Of a stretch of 64,000 nt of DNA, positions 18,922 through 28,853 are shown in pieces. This DNA is from Hyphomonadaceae bacterium (GTDB lineage Bacteria; Pseudomonadota; Alphaproteobacteria; Caulobacterales; Hyphomonadaceae). The stretch spans positions 620,001 through 684,000 of the forward strand of contig JANSWU010000001.1 in NCBI GenBank assembly GCA_024743315.1. Reading direction: 5' to 3'. The position numbers and the translations under genes were made by a program. Position 1 is the stretch's first letter. Every line of letters begins with the position of its first letter. Under the pieces are notes generated by a model, which did no database searches, had not been told where the DNA came from, and saw nothing but the letters and a program-made list of their open reading frames with translations.

Positions 18922-19341
18922 CTAATTTTCGGGCCACAAGACTTCCGGATTTTTCATCGTCTTGATCTCAAGCACATTATTGTTTGGATCGGCGATGAAA
19001 AAGGTTTCCTGTTCATACTTATCGCCTTTGAAGCGGCGATAGGGATCATCGATATAAGTCAGGCCTGCGGCGGCGATGCGGTCTTTGACTGCGTCGAAGT
19101 CTTCCTGGGTCAGGTGGATACCGAAGTGCGGAACGAGCACGGCGCCCATATCGACATCATGACGCACCGTGGGAAGTTGCTCTTCGCTTTGGTGCAGGGT
19201 CAGCTCATTGCCCCAGAAATTGACATCCTGCCAGCGCCCCGGCTCGCAATTGCCGAGCTTGCAGCCGAGCACATCGGTGTAAAACTTCAGCGTATTTTCG
19301 AGATCTCCAGCTGGAATCGCGAGGTGCAGAATCGCAGACAT
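18922..19341 (-). CDS. VOC-family (glyoxalase/dioxygenase-like) protein
   Basis: HLAIPAGDLENTLKFYTDVLGCKLG...FFIADPNNNVLEIKTM. Confidence 0.85.
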   Translation of the reverse strand: MSAILHLAIPAGDLENTLKFYTDVLGCKLGNCEPGRWQDVNFWGNELTLHQSEEQLPTVRHDVDMGAVLVPHFGIHLTQEDFDAVKDRIAAAGLTYIDDPYRRFKGDKYEQETFFIADPNNNVLEIKTMKNPEVLWPEN

Positions 19342-19412
19342 GGCGATGTCCCCTTTTAGTTACGTTTGCAACTAAATAGCGGGTTTTGGGGGTGGAAGGG
19401 AAGCGGAAATGC

Positions 19413-20501
19413 TCAGACCAGTGCCAATTTGTAATTCCTGCGGGTCAAGCGCGGATCGATGCGCAACGCAGAAATCGCCTCAGCGTCGATGGCTTTCAGA
19501 AACGCATTGGCGCGTTTGCGATCCGATGGCAGCATGATTTGATAGGCGTCGAGGGCATCCTGCAAACGCAGGAGCGGGAAAGTTCGGGCCGCGATCATCC
19601 CCTCCTTGCCGCCTGTCGTGAACGGCACCATGCCAACCCCGCGCGGCACGTCGGATTTCGCCTCGGCGGTCTCCGCCCATTCCTTGAACCGCTCCAGCGT
19701 GGCGAGCAATACCGGCAGGCATTCCCCGAGTTGGGCTTTAAGAATTGGCAGCAAGCTCGCTGGAATATCATCATGCGGAACCAATTCACCCGCTTTGCCG
19801 TGGCCTTCGATGACGCGTTCGACATAGTCGGCGACCTTCGGCGCCGTGCGTTTCATATGTTTGCCGGTGAAGCGGTCGCGATATTGATGCGCATAAAGCG
19901 GCCCGATCAGGGCGAAGTCGGCATAGCTGGCTCGCGTACCGAGCAGATATGGTAGCTTGTCCAAATGCGCAGAAAAATCGGCTAGGAATTGCTCATAGGC
20001 TTTTTCCACGCCGGGTGCGGTTTCCGGCGTAATCCCGAGCATCGGCACGAATCCTTTAAAGCGCTGGCCCACGGCCTTGCCCGCTTCATACTGTTCTTCC
20101 GGTGTGCCGTCTGGCGCGGCATTCTTGCCAAACTCGCCATAGATCCAGTCTTCATTGTGATTCCAGCGATAATGCATGGCAGGCAGCGTCATCCATTCAT
20201 CGGCAATCAATTGGATCAAATAGGTGACCAATGCCTGCAGCGGCGTCTGCGGCAAGGCCTTGGGCGTGCCGGTCCGGCTTTCAAAATACGAGATGATGTC
20301 GGCCGTGTCCTGGACATATTTGCCATCGGTGGTCTTCAAAACGGGGATCACGGGCCAACCAATATGCGGCATGATTTCAGTCTTCATCATCGCCGGGGAC
20401 GGGGCAATCTCGGTGAACTCGATACCCTTCCAGCGCAAATAAGCACGCGCCTTTCCTGAAAAATAGCTCATCTCGCTGCCGAAAAGCGTGTGGCCAGTCA
20501 T
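19413..20501 (-). CDS. Glutathione S-transferase family protein
   Basis: N-terminal thioredoxin-fold SEMSYFSGKARAYLRWKGIEF...PVLKTTDGKYVQDTADIISYFE and an extended all-helical C-terminal region. Confidence 0.8.
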   Translation of the reverse strand: MTGHTLFGSEMSYFSGKARAYLRWKGIEFTEIAPSPAMMKTEIMPHIGWPVIPVLKTTDGKYVQDTADIISYFESRTGTPKALPQTPLQALVTYLIQLIADEWMTLPAMHYRWNHNEDWIYGEFGKNAAPDGTPEEQYEAGKAVGQRFKGFVPMLGITPETAPGVEKAYEQFLADFSAHLDKLPYLLGTRASYADFALIGPLYAHQYRDRFTGKHMKRTAPKVADYVERVIEGHGKAGELVPHDDIPASLLPILKAQLGECLPVLLATLERFKEWAETAEAKSDVPRGVGMVPFTTGGKEGMIAARTFPLLRLQDALDAYQIMLPSDRKRANAFLKAIDAEAISALRIDPRLTRRNYKLALV

Positions 20502-20729
20502 CCGCTCTCTCCTCCTATCCCTGACCGTCCACCTTAAACCTGTAATAAAACAAGGCCAGTGACAAAGAAGTTTACCAAAATCGAGGATTCTTTAACCCAA
20601 TCGCGGCAATCCCCGAACATTGCAGATAAGACGGCAGATTTGTCACGTTTCCGCCCGATTCTCCGCAGATAGAAGCACGAGCTATTACAAGGCGGCGTGG
20701 CCGCTCTTCAGAAGGATGGGAATACGCTT

Positions 20730-21434
20730 ATGGAATCACAAGCGCTGGCCGAGGTTCACTCACCTGGGGCCTTTTCCATGGTTGAATTACTCCTCGCGGC
20801 AGACCCCGTGGTCAAACTGGTGCTCGTCGCTTTGGTGATTGCCAGTATTTGGTCGTGGGCGGTCGTTGTTGAGAAGTATTTCGCCATTGGCGGAGCCCGC
20901 AAAAAAGCCAACGAGTTTGAAGAGGCGTTCTGGAATGGCCGCGCGGACGATTATGAAATGCGTCCAGGGCAAACACCTGATAATGCCGGGGCGCGCCTAT
21001 TTGCGTCGATCTCGCGTGAATGGCGTGATGCCCGCAGCATTTCGCCATCTGAACATGGCGCGCTCGTGTCGCGTGCCGAACGGTCCTTGCGGGCCACCGT
21101 GGATCGCGAAGTTGGCAAGATTTCCAACGGCATTGGGGCATTGGCTACGATCGGCTCGGCGTCGCCCTTTATCGGTCTGTTCGGCACCGTCTGGGGCATC
21201 ATGAATGCCTTCCTGAATATCAGTGCCCAGGAAGATACCAGTCTGGCTGTGGTGGGCGGGCCGATCGCAGAGGCGCTATTTGCCACCGGCCTCGGCCTGA
21301 TCGCCGCGATCCCGGCGGTGATTTTCTACAATAAGTTCTCTGGCGACCTGAACCGTTATGCGGACAAGCTGGATGCGTTCAGCCAGGACCTCCTCGTGCG
21401 CCTGTCGCGCCGGGCCAGCGATGGGCCAGTCTGA
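20730..21434 (+). CDS. tolQ: Tol-Pal system protein TolQ
   Basis: MotA/TolQ/ExbB signature IGSASPFIGLFGTVWGIMNAF; followed by tolR. Confidence 0.95.
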   Translation: MESQALAEVHSPGAFSMVELLLAADPVVKLVLVALVIASIWSWAVVVEKYFAIGGARKKANEFEEAFWNGRADDYEMRPGQTPDNAGARLFASISREWRDARSISPSEHGALVSRAERSLRATVDREVGKISNGIGALATIGSASPFIGLFGTVWGIMNAFLNISAQEDTSLAVVGGPIAEALFATGLGLIAAIPAVIFYNKFSGDLNRYADKLDAFSQDLLVRLSRRASDGPV

Positions 21435-21880
21435 TGGGCGTGCAGCTAGGTTCCACCAACGCACGGCGCGGCCGCCGGTCGTTTAATGCCGAGATCAATG
21501 TCACGCCCTTTGTCGACGTGGTCCTGGTCTTGTTGATTGTGTTCATGATTACGGCCACGGCGCTGCAGCGCGGCGTTGAAGTCAATTTGCCAAAAGCCGC
21601 GACCGGCAGCCTGTCAGTGCCAAAGACCACGCCGCTTCTGGTCACCGTGACTGAGGACGCCAAAGTCTTCATTTCCGAGACTGAAATTGAGGTCGGAGAG
21701 CTCACTGCAAAACTCCTGGCGATTGCTGAAGAGGGCTATGAAGAGCGCATCTTCCTGCAAGGTGACACCAATGCGGCTTATGGTGAGGTGCTGTCTGTCA
21801 TGACGCAGATGAAGAATGCCGGCTTCACTAATATTGCCCTGGTTACAGATCCCAAGACCCGTCCGGAGCAAGGCAACTAA
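21434..21880 (+). CDS. tolR: Tol-Pal system protein TolR
   Basis: AEINVTPFVDVVLVLLIVFMITA. Confidence 0.96.
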   Translation: MGVQLGSTNARRGRRSFNAEINVTPFVDVVLVLLIVFMITATALQRGVEVNLPKAATGSLSVPKTTPLLVTVTEDAKVFISETEIEVGELTAKLLAIAEEGYEERIFLQGDTNAAYGEVLSVMTQMKNAGFTNIALVTDPKTRPEQGN

Positions 21881-21883
21881 TCG

Positions 21884-22786
21884 ATGATCCGCGGTCTGCC
21901 AGCCTCCATTATTGCCCATGCGGCGGTCTTTGGCGCGTCATATCTGACTTTCCCCTATTGGGGCGTGTCGAGCCGCGCGATGATCGATATTGAGGTCGTG
22001 GACGTAGAATTCGCGGAAATTGGCGAAATCACTAATATTGCGCCTTTGATCGAGCGCGAGCCAGAGGAAGAAGAAGCGGCGCCGATTGAAGAGCCGGAAA
22101 TCGTCCCGGAAGAACCGGTAGACGAGGAATTGCCAGAGGCCGAACAAGACGTCACCAATGAGGATTCGGCGCCGGCGGAAGAGGATCCGGAAGACGTGTT
22201 GCCGGATTTTGAGCCGCCAGAAGAACCTGAAGACGAGCCCGAGCCAGAGCCGGAGCCTGAACGCGAACCCGAAACTCAGCCAACCCCGCCACGTGATCCC
22301 CTCGCTGATTTTCTCAATCAGAGTGAATCGACCTTCAAGAGCGAGATCGAAACGCGCAAGGAGCGCCCGGAGCCGCGGCCCTTACCGCCGGAAGAGCAGC
22401 CCAAGTCTGCTTTGGAAGACGCGCCGATCCCGGCCGAGACCCGCAATCGCCGTGGTGCAGGTGAGCGCAATGGCAATACGGCGCGGCTTGAGGCGCTCGT
22501 GGTCTCTCGGATCCGCAATGAGTGCTGGGCCGGTGTCGATGATCTGCCCAATCCGGAACGCTACAATGTCCAGATGAAAGTGCTGCTGAACGAGAATGGC
22601 ACGATTGCGGATCTGTCGCTCGTCAATCCAACACGGCGTCCAATTGGCGCGTCTTATATGGGCACCGCCGTCGATCGGGCATTGACTGCGGTGAGGAAAT
22701 GCGAACCGTTCCGCCTGCCGCGGGATGATTATGAGTTATGGAAAGAAATAAATGTCTATCTCGGCCTCGGTTATGCCGATAGGTGA
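21884..22786 (+). CDS. tolA: TolA/TonB-like protein of the Tol-Pal cluster
   Basis: Position between tolR and tolB; N-terminal TM, Glu/Pro-rich linker, C-terminal VQMKVLLNENGTIADLSLVNP...VDRALTAVRKCEPFRLP. Confidence 0.85.
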   Translation: MIRGLPASIIAHAAVFGASYLTFPYWGVSSRAMIDIEVVDVEFAEIGEITNIAPLIEREPEEEEAAPIEEPEIVPEEPVDEELPEAEQDVTNEDSAPAEEDPEDVLPDFEPPEEPEDEPEPEPEPEREPETQPTPPRDPLADFLNQSESTFKSEIETRKERPEPRPLPPEEQPKSALEDAPIPAETRNRRGAGERNGNTARLEALVVSRIRNECWAGVDDLPNPERYNVQMKVLLNENGTIADLSLVNPTRRPIGASYMGTAVDRALTAVRKCEPFRLPRDDYELWKEINVYLGLGYADR

Positions 22787-22808
22787 TTTTGCGACCAGGA
22801 GTTTTGCA

Positions 22809-24182
22809 ATGTTGAGAAAACTGATTTGTGCGGCCTTTGTCGGGCTCTTGGGCACGTGGTCAATGGCCATAGCGCAATTGGAAGTCGTGGTGGATCGCGC
22901 CGATCTGAAGCCCGTGCCGATCGCAATCCCAAACTTTGAAGCTATCGGCGTCGACCCAGCGATCGCGCAGCAAATCAGTGACGTGGTGCGCTCTGACCTG
23001 GAATCGACCGGCCTGTTCACAGTCACGCCGGAAGACGCGTTCATTCAGACCGATCTCAATATTGAAGTCGCGCCGCGCTTTGCTGACTGGAAAATCATCC
23101 AGACCGATGCCCTGGTGGTTGGCACGGTCGAGCAGATCACGCGGGATGGCAATGAGCTCATTCGCGGCTCGGTCCGGATGTGGGATGTGTATGGCGAAGA
23201 ATTGATGCGCTTCGAAGACTCCAATGGTCGCCAGGTCTCGGGCCGCCGGTTTACCACCACGCCGGAAGATATTCGCCGCATCGCGCACAAGATCGCAGAC
23301 GCGATCTATAGCCGCCTGACAGGCGAAGACGGCTATTTCGATACCCGCATCGTCTACATTGCGGAAACCGGACCAAAAAACGCCCGCATCAAACGCCTCG
23401 CTATCATGGATGCTGACGGTGCCAATGTGAAATACCTGACCAGCGGCGCCTTCACTGTGCTGACGCCGCGCTTCTCTCCGGAAGCGCAGCAGATCACCTA
23501 TATGTCCTATGAGGGCGGCATTCCACGCGTCTATCTGTATGATCTACGCCGTGCCCGCCAGGAAGTGCTCGGCAATTTCCGCAATATGACATTTGCGCCG
23601 CGTTTCTCGCGAGATGGCAATTCGGTGCTGCTGACTCAGGCCACAAACGGCAATTCTGATATTTACATCATGGACCTGCAGACGCGCCAGAGCCGCCGGA
23701 TGACGGACCATCCAGCGATTGATACGTCGCCGTCCATGTCGCCCGATGGACGTCAGATCGTCTTCAATTCTGACCGGGGTGGCAGCCCGCAGCTCTATAT
23801 TATGAACACGGATGGCACCCCGCGCACTTGCCCGTCGGGCGGCCGCGATATTGCCTGCCGCATAACCTTTGGGACCGGGCGGTATTCAACCCCGGTTTGG
23901 AGCCCGCGCGGCGATCTGATCGCGTTCACCAAGCAGAGCCGGGGCCGGTTCCATATCGGCGTTATTGGCGTCGATGGCCGGGGTGAGCGACTGCTCACCG
24001 AATCATATCTCGATGAAGGTCCAGATTGGTCGCCAAATGGCCGGGTGATCACGTTCTTCCGCGAATCTGCGCCTGGCGCCTCGCCAACCTTGTGGTCGGT
24101 GGATCTGACCGGGCGCAACCTGCGTCCGCTGCCAACCCCAACAGATGCTTCAGATCCAGCCTGGTCGCCGCTGCTCGATTGA
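22809..24182 (+). CDS. tolB: Tol-Pal system beta-propeller protein TolB
   Basis: Beta-propeller repeats (LAIMDADGANVKYLT, DIYIMDLQTRQSRRMTDHPAIDTSPSMSPDGRQIVF); start refined to 22809, which gives a signal peptide. Confidence 0.96.
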   Translation: MLRKLICAAFVGLLGTWSMAIAQLEVVVDRADLKPVPIAIPNFEAIGVDPAIAQQISDVVRSDLESTGLFTVTPEDAFIQTDLNIEVAPRFADWKIIQTDALVVGTVEQITRDGNELIRGSVRMWDVYGEELMRFEDSNGRQVSGRRFTTTPEDIRRIAHKIADAIYSRLTGEDGYFDTRIVYIAETGPKNARIKRLAIMDADGANVKYLTSGAFTVLTPRFSPEAQQITYMSYEGGIPRVYLYDLRRARQEVLGNFRNMTFAPRFSRDGNSVLLTQATNGNSDIYIMDLQTRQSRRMTDHPAIDTSPSMSPDGRQIVFNSDRGGSPQLYIMNTDGTPRTCPSGGRDIACRITFGTGRYSTPVWSPRGDLIAFTKQSRGRFHIGVIGVDGRGERLLTESYLDEGPDWSPNGRVITFFRESAPGASPTLWSVDLTGRNLRPLPTPTDASDPAWSPLLD

Positions 24183-24317
24183 GGCAATCGTGTCACAGGA
24201 TTCCTGACAACACAGTAATCTTCCCAAAAGCGAAAAAAATCGAGTATAGGGACACTCGAAGTTGACAAATAACCCGCCTAATGCACCTGATGTGCGCGTA
24301 AGCAAGGAGAGACCCAA

Positions 24318-24869
24318 ATGCGTAAGCTTATGATGACATCTGCGTCAATTGCCGTTTTTATCGGTGTCGCAGCGTGTTCTTCGACCCCAGAACCAGAACC
24401 GGTCATCGTAGATGAGCCGGAAGAGGTTGTGGTCATTGAAGAGCCAGAAGAAGTCGAAGTTGTAGAAGACACAATGCCTGCCGTCACCGGTCCCGTTCGT
24501 GGGTCGCTGGAGGATTTCCAGGTCAACGTGGGCGATCGCGTATATTTCGATCTGGATCAGTACCGTCTGACTACAGATGCTCAAAACATCCTGAAGCGCC
24601 AAGCTGCCTGGCTGGCCTCTTATCCAAACGTGAACATTCTGGTCGCTGGCAACTGCGATGAGCGTGGCACACGTGAATACAACCTCGCGCTCGGCGAGCG
24701 CCGCGCGTCGGTTGTGAAGAATTACCTGGTCGACCTTGGCGTCGATCCAGCTCGCATCCAGACTGTGTCTTACGGCAAAGAGCGCCCCATCGCGCTTGGT
24801 TCAAATGAAGCTTCTTGGGCTCAGAACCGTAACGGCTTTACACAGCTGATTTCGGGCGCTGTTGGCTAA
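24318..24869 (+). CDS. pal: Peptidoglycan-associated lipoprotein Pal
   Basis: Lipobox AACSS; OmpA-like VYFDLDQYRLTTDAQNILKRQAAWL...GNCDERGTREYNLALGERRA. Confidence 0.97.
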   Translation: MRKLMMTSASIAVFIGVAACSSTPEPEPVIVDEPEEVVVIEEPEEVEVVEDTMPAVTGPVRGSLEDFQVNVGDRVYFDLDQYRLTTDAQNILKRQAAWLASYPNVNILVAGNCDERGTREYNLALGERRASVVKNYLVDLGVDPARIQTVSYGKERPIALGSNEASWAQNRNGFTQLISGAVG

Positions 24870-24896
24870 GCCAACTGTTAAAACTGCAATAGAATC

Positions 24897-24929
24897 GGCC
24901 GGGCGTCACATTTTGGCCCCGGCCTTTTC
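24897..24929 (+). terminator. Stem-loop with T-run after pal
   Basis: GGCCGGGCGTCACATTTTGGCCCCGGCCTTTT. Confidence 0.65.
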
Positions 24930-24974
24930 ATATCTCACGCACATTGCGTTACCCTAAACCGGAGCCTGTTTGAT

Positions 24975-25979
24975 ATGTTGCGTCTATCCCTGATCCCTGT
25001 GCTAACCGCTTTGGCTGTGGCCTCGATCCCCCCGGCGGACGCGCAAAGACGACAGGCGGAGATTGTTCAGGGTGTCACCAGCGGTGAATTGGCTGGGACG
25101 GTCGAAGAGCTTCGTGTCAGTAATGCAGAATTGCGCGCCCGCATGACCGGCATCGAGTCTGATAAAGCGCGGCTCAATGGCAAACTGGAAACCCTGGAAT
25201 TCCTGCTCTCTGAGAGCCGTGACCAGATTAATCGCATGCAGTCAGATGATGCCGAGATCAGTCGCCTGATCACACGGCTCGAAACGCGAATTTCAGAACA
25301 AGACGACATGATTGCCGATCTGGAATCGCAATTAGCGGCGCTTCGACCTGAACCGGCCTTCTTGTCGTCGAATACTGCCCGCGATCCCGATTTCAACGAA
25401 AGCAGCGATTTTGATGAAGGCTCCGGCGATGAATTGACGGTGACCACCGCCAATGCCTCGGGCCCAACTCGGATTGTCCGTCGCGCCGAACCGTCTGGAG
25501 CGATCGGCGATGCCATCACCCAGGTCGGCCCGGATGGTCAGCCTTTGCCTCAAGGCTCTCTTGGCACCTTGTCCGCGACGTCGCTCCCGGGGGACGCCGG
25601 ACCGCTTTTCGCAGAAGCGAAATCGCGCCTCTTGCAGTTTGATTATGCCGGGGCGGAGATTGCCTTCCGATCCTTCCTGACGGAGTTTGGCGACGATCCG
25701 CAGGCCGGTGAAGCGCAATATTGGTTGGCGGAAGTGCTCTACCAGCAAGAAATGTTTGCGGAATCAGGCGCCGCGTATACGGACATGATCCGGACTTATC
25801 CGGATGATCCACGGGCCCCGGAAGCACTGGCCAAACTGGCGCGTTCGATGCGCCTGGTCGGAGATACAGACCAGGCCTGCAATGCGCTCGATCTGTTGCC
25901 ACAGCGCTATCCGAATGCCTCGGGCGTGACGAAAAACCTGGCCGCGGGCGAACGTGTTCGCTCCGGTTGCGACAGCTAG
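24975..25979 (+). CDS. cpoB: Cell division coordinator CpoB (YbgF)
   Basis: Signal peptide, coiled coil, C-terminal TPRs; position after pal. Confidence 0.92.
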   Translation: MLRLSLIPVLTALAVASIPPADAQRRQAEIVQGVTSGELAGTVEELRVSNAELRARMTGIESDKARLNGKLETLEFLLSESRDQINRMQSDDAEISRLITRLETRISEQDDMIADLESQLAALRPEPAFLSSNTARDPDFNESSDFDEGSGDELTVTTANASGPTRIVRRAEPSGAIGDAITQVGPDGQPLPQGSLGTLSATSLPGDAGPLFAEAKSRLLQFDYAGAEIAFRSFLTEFGDDPQAGEAQYWLAEVLYQQEMFAESGAAYTDMIRTYPDDPRAPEALAKLARSMRLVGDTDQACNALDLLPQRYPNASGVTKNLAAGERVRSGCDS

Positions 25980-25984
25980 GCTAA

Positions 25985-27130
25985 GTGCGCCTCGGACCAG
26001 AATTCACGGCGCTGATTGAGCGTTTTAGTCTACACACAAATGAGCCAATCGCGATCGCGGTCTCGGGCGGGAGCGACTCGCTTGCTTTGCTGCATCTCAT
26101 GCACGACTGGGCGCAAGACCACGCCCGCTGTTTGCATGTGCTGACCGTCGATCATCAAATGCGATCAGAGTCCGCGGCTGAAGCAGATACTGTGAAACGG
26201 ATCGCCACGCGGCTCGGCCACGCGCACCAAACTCTGTTGTGGGATACGCCGCGTCCGAGCCAGTCAGCCGCCCGGCTGGCACGATATGAGCGCATGAGTG
26301 TCGCCATGCAGCGCTCTGGCGCACGCTGCCTGCTCACAGGACATACGTTTGACGACGCGATCGAAACGGCTGTCTTGCGACGCAAGCGCGGTGTGCGAAC
26401 GTCCGCAATCGCTGGAGCGAGCCTGGCCTCACCGCCACCGGTTTGGCCCGAGGGGTACGGCCTGACTTTGTTGCGCCCCCTGTTACAGACCCGACGCCAG
26501 GACCTGCGCGAGATGCTGATGGCGCGACGCGAGACCTGGATTGAGGATCCGTCGAATGCGAATCCTGCCTATGAACGCGCGCGCATCAGGCGGTTTCTGG
26601 CCCGCCATCCGCGCTTAACCGAGGCGGTGTCTGCTTTCGTCGAGCAAGCCCAGCGCGATCGTGCGGCTGAACTCGTAGCGCTCGCGGCTCAGCTCACGCG
26701 CATTGTGGTGTCTCAGGACGGTCTGATCGATACGGCCGGGGCAGAGATCAGCATAGAACTCCTGAGATTGCTCGCCCGCTGTGCCAGCGGCAGCGCCGAT
26801 GATCCGCGTCACGGCGCAATTGCCCAGATGCAGTCCTCCCTACGCACGCCAGGGGCTCGTCAAACACTCGGAGGAGCCTGGTTTCAAAGAACCGCGACCG
26901 GGTTTTTGGTCGGTCGGGACCCAGGCCAAACCCGAGTCACGCGTGCCGCGATCTTCGATGGCCGCTTTAAATGCGATCCGAATGCTGGCTTGCGACCGAC
27001 GGAGGATTTGGCATTTCTCGTTCGAAACTCGGCGCCACCTGGGACGAATTGGCGTGAGATCATTTCAGAGCGACTTGCTCATATCGCGCGCTGTTACCAG
27101 ACGCCTTTGGTCAATCCGGTCCAAACATAA
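25985..27130 (+). CDS. tilS: tRNA(Ile)-lysidine synthase
   Basis: PP-loop AVSGGSDSLALLHL; HVLTVDHQMRSES; follows cpoB; GTG start. Confidence 0.92.
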   Translation: MRLGPEFTALIERFSLHTNEPIAIAVSGGSDSLALLHLMHDWAQDHARCLHVLTVDHQMRSESAAEADTVKRIATRLGHAHQTLLWDTPRPSQSAARLARYERMSVAMQRSGARCLLTGHTFDDAIETAVLRRKRGVRTSAIAGASLASPPPVWPEGYGLTLLRPLLQTRRQDLREMLMARRETWIEDPSNANPAYERARIRRFLARHPRLTEAVSAFVEQAQRDRAAELVALAAQLTRIVVSQDGLIDTAGAEISIELLRLLARCASGSADDPRHGAIAQMQSSLRTPGARQTLGGAWFQRTATGFLVGRDPGQTRVTRAAIFDGRFKCDPNAGLRPTEDLAFLVRNSAPPGTNWREIISERLAHIARCYQTPLVNPVQT

Positions 27131-27864
27131 CCCCCCAGGGTTGGGGCGAAATACTGCTTTGATGGCAAGTCAACGCGATACGGCTTCAGCTCGCCGTTAA
27201 GCGCATCTTCGATCGCGGCCACAACAATGTCGCGGCTACCCGCAGCGAGGCGGTACAAATAGGTGTGAAAGTTATCGCTTGGATTGGTTTCGACGCGCGA
27301 TTGGTACAACACGTCGCCCGTGTCGACCCCCTCATCGACCAGATGCACGGTCGCGCCAAAATGTTCAGGCTCACCATTCGCCAGGGCAAAATAGCCACCA
27401 TACATGCCGCGATAGGCCGGATTGATCCCCGAATGGTAATTAATGAATGGCGCTTGTACGGCGTCGAGTGTGGCTTTGTTGATCATCCGCGTGGAAACCA
27501 CAAAAACGGCCTTGGGTGAAAGGGATCTCAGCACGTTGCGGGTCTTGTCACTATTGACTGAAGGGACCTGAATCGGAGTGATGGAAGCGGGCGGTTTAGG
27601 ATCAAGTCGGTAGTGTTCGAGCATGTCTTGGACGAGCCCCTGGCTGCGGCCCTTGGTCAAGCGTATCGGAATGCGCGCCGCCTGCATGCTGACCGTTTTG
27701 AATCGTCCGAGCAGGCGTCGGCGTCGTTGCCAGAACCTATGCGATGGCTCGCCGTCTTCGAGGATGATCGGAAAGTCGCCGAACCGCTCGCGCAGCGCGT
27801 TGATCATAATCCAGGCATGCGGTCCGCCAGCAGTTATGGCCACAAGCGGGTGACCTTCCATCAT
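27094..27864 (-). CDS. Stand-alone formyltransferase-like protein
   Basis: INYHSGINPAYRGMYGGYFAL...HFGATVHLVDEGVDTGDVLYQ: Asn/His/Asp formyltransferase motif. Confidence 0.8.
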   Translation of the reverse strand: MMEGHPLVAITAGGPHAWIMINALRERFGDFPIILEDGEPSHRFWQRRRRLLGRFKTVSMQAARIPIRLTKGRSQGLVQDMLEHYRLDPKPPASITPIQVPSVNSDKTRNVLRSLSPKAVFVVSTRMINKATLDAVQAPFINYHSGINPAYRGMYGGYFALANGEPEHFGATVHLVDEGVDTGDVLYQSRVETNPSDNFHTYLYRLAAGSRDIVVAAIEDALNGELKPYRVDLPSKQYFAPTLGGYVWTGLTKGVW

Positions 27865-27983
27865 TGCGAGCTCCCTCGATCGTGCTTTAATTCAAGCAAG
27901 TCGTGTTCCAGCGGACGGCGTACGCGACTCAACCTAAGCAAACTGGCATGCCACATTGGCAGCTGCAAACGAGGCGAGACAAG

Positions 27984-28853
27984 ATGGTTGAAACGAACTG
28001 GGTCTTTCTCGATGGCGATTTTATGCCAGCCGACGCGGCACGCATATCGCCTTTTGACCGGGGCTATTTGTTCGCTCAATCTGCTTATGAGGTGACGGCC
28101 GTTTTTGCCGGGAAACTGATCGACATTGGCGCCCACTTGGCGCGATTTCAGCGGACTCTGGAGGGCATTGAAGTGTTACCGCCAGAGTATGACTTGTTGG
28201 CGCTGCATCACGAAATCATGGCGCGTAACGCGCTGCAGGAGGGCCTGATCTACCTGCAAGCCTCCGCCGGGAATCAAGGGCCACGAGACTATTACGGGCC
28301 GGAAAAGCTGACGCCCTCAGTCTTCATGTTTGCGACGCACAAGACCTTGATCGGTGATCTCGCCCGCGATGGCATCACGACCATTTCATACGAAGACACG
28401 CGCTGGGCCCGGCGGGATTACAAGACCACGCAGCTTTTGACCCAGACACTTGCCTATCGCGCTGCCCGGCGGGCGGGCGCACACACCGCCATTCTGCACG
28501 AAGATGGTCTGGTCACCGAAGCCGCGTCCGCGAATCTATGGATCGTCACCAAGGAGAATAAGCTGGTCACGCGGGACCTTTCGGCGGCGCTATTGCCTGG
28601 GATCACGCGCGGGCGTCTGCTCTCGCTTCTCGGCGAAGCGGAGATGCAGATTGAGGAACGGGCTTTCACATTGGAAGAGCTGGCGCAGGCAAAAGAGGCC
28701 TTTACCAGTTCCACCGGTGTTGTGATCGCGCCGGTTTTAAGTCTGGATGGAAGCGCCATTGGCGGCGGTCAGCCGGGGCCCGTCACGCGGCGTGTCCAGG
28801 CGGCATATTACGAATTTATCGGCGCCGACCTGCGTCAGCTCAATTGGCTATGA
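27984..28853 (+). CDS. Class IV aminotransferase (D-amino acid aminotransferase-like)
   Basis: FDRGYLFAQSAYEVTAVFAGKL...EAASANLWIVTKENKLVTRDLSAALLPGITRGRLL. Confidence 0.9.
   Translation: MVETNWVFLDGDFMPADAARISPFDRGYLFAQSAYEVTAVFAGKLIDIGAHLARFQRTLEGIEVLPPEYDLLALHHEIMARNALQEGLIYLQASAGNQGPRDYYGPEKLTPSVFMFATHKTLIGDLARDGITTISYEDTRWARRDYKTTQLLTQTLAYRAARRAGAHTAILHEDGLVTEAASANLWIVTKENKLVTRDLSAALLPGITRGRLLSLLGEAEMQIEERAFTLEELAQAKEAFTSSTGVVIAPVLSLDGSAIGGGQPGPVTRRVQAAYYEFIGADLRQLNWL

Noticed and set aside
24861-24875. Perfect inverted repeat GTTGGCT-A-AGCCAAC spanning the pal stop codon
   Set aside because: Short and without a following T-run; likely incidental, and the better terminator candidate is at 24897-24929.
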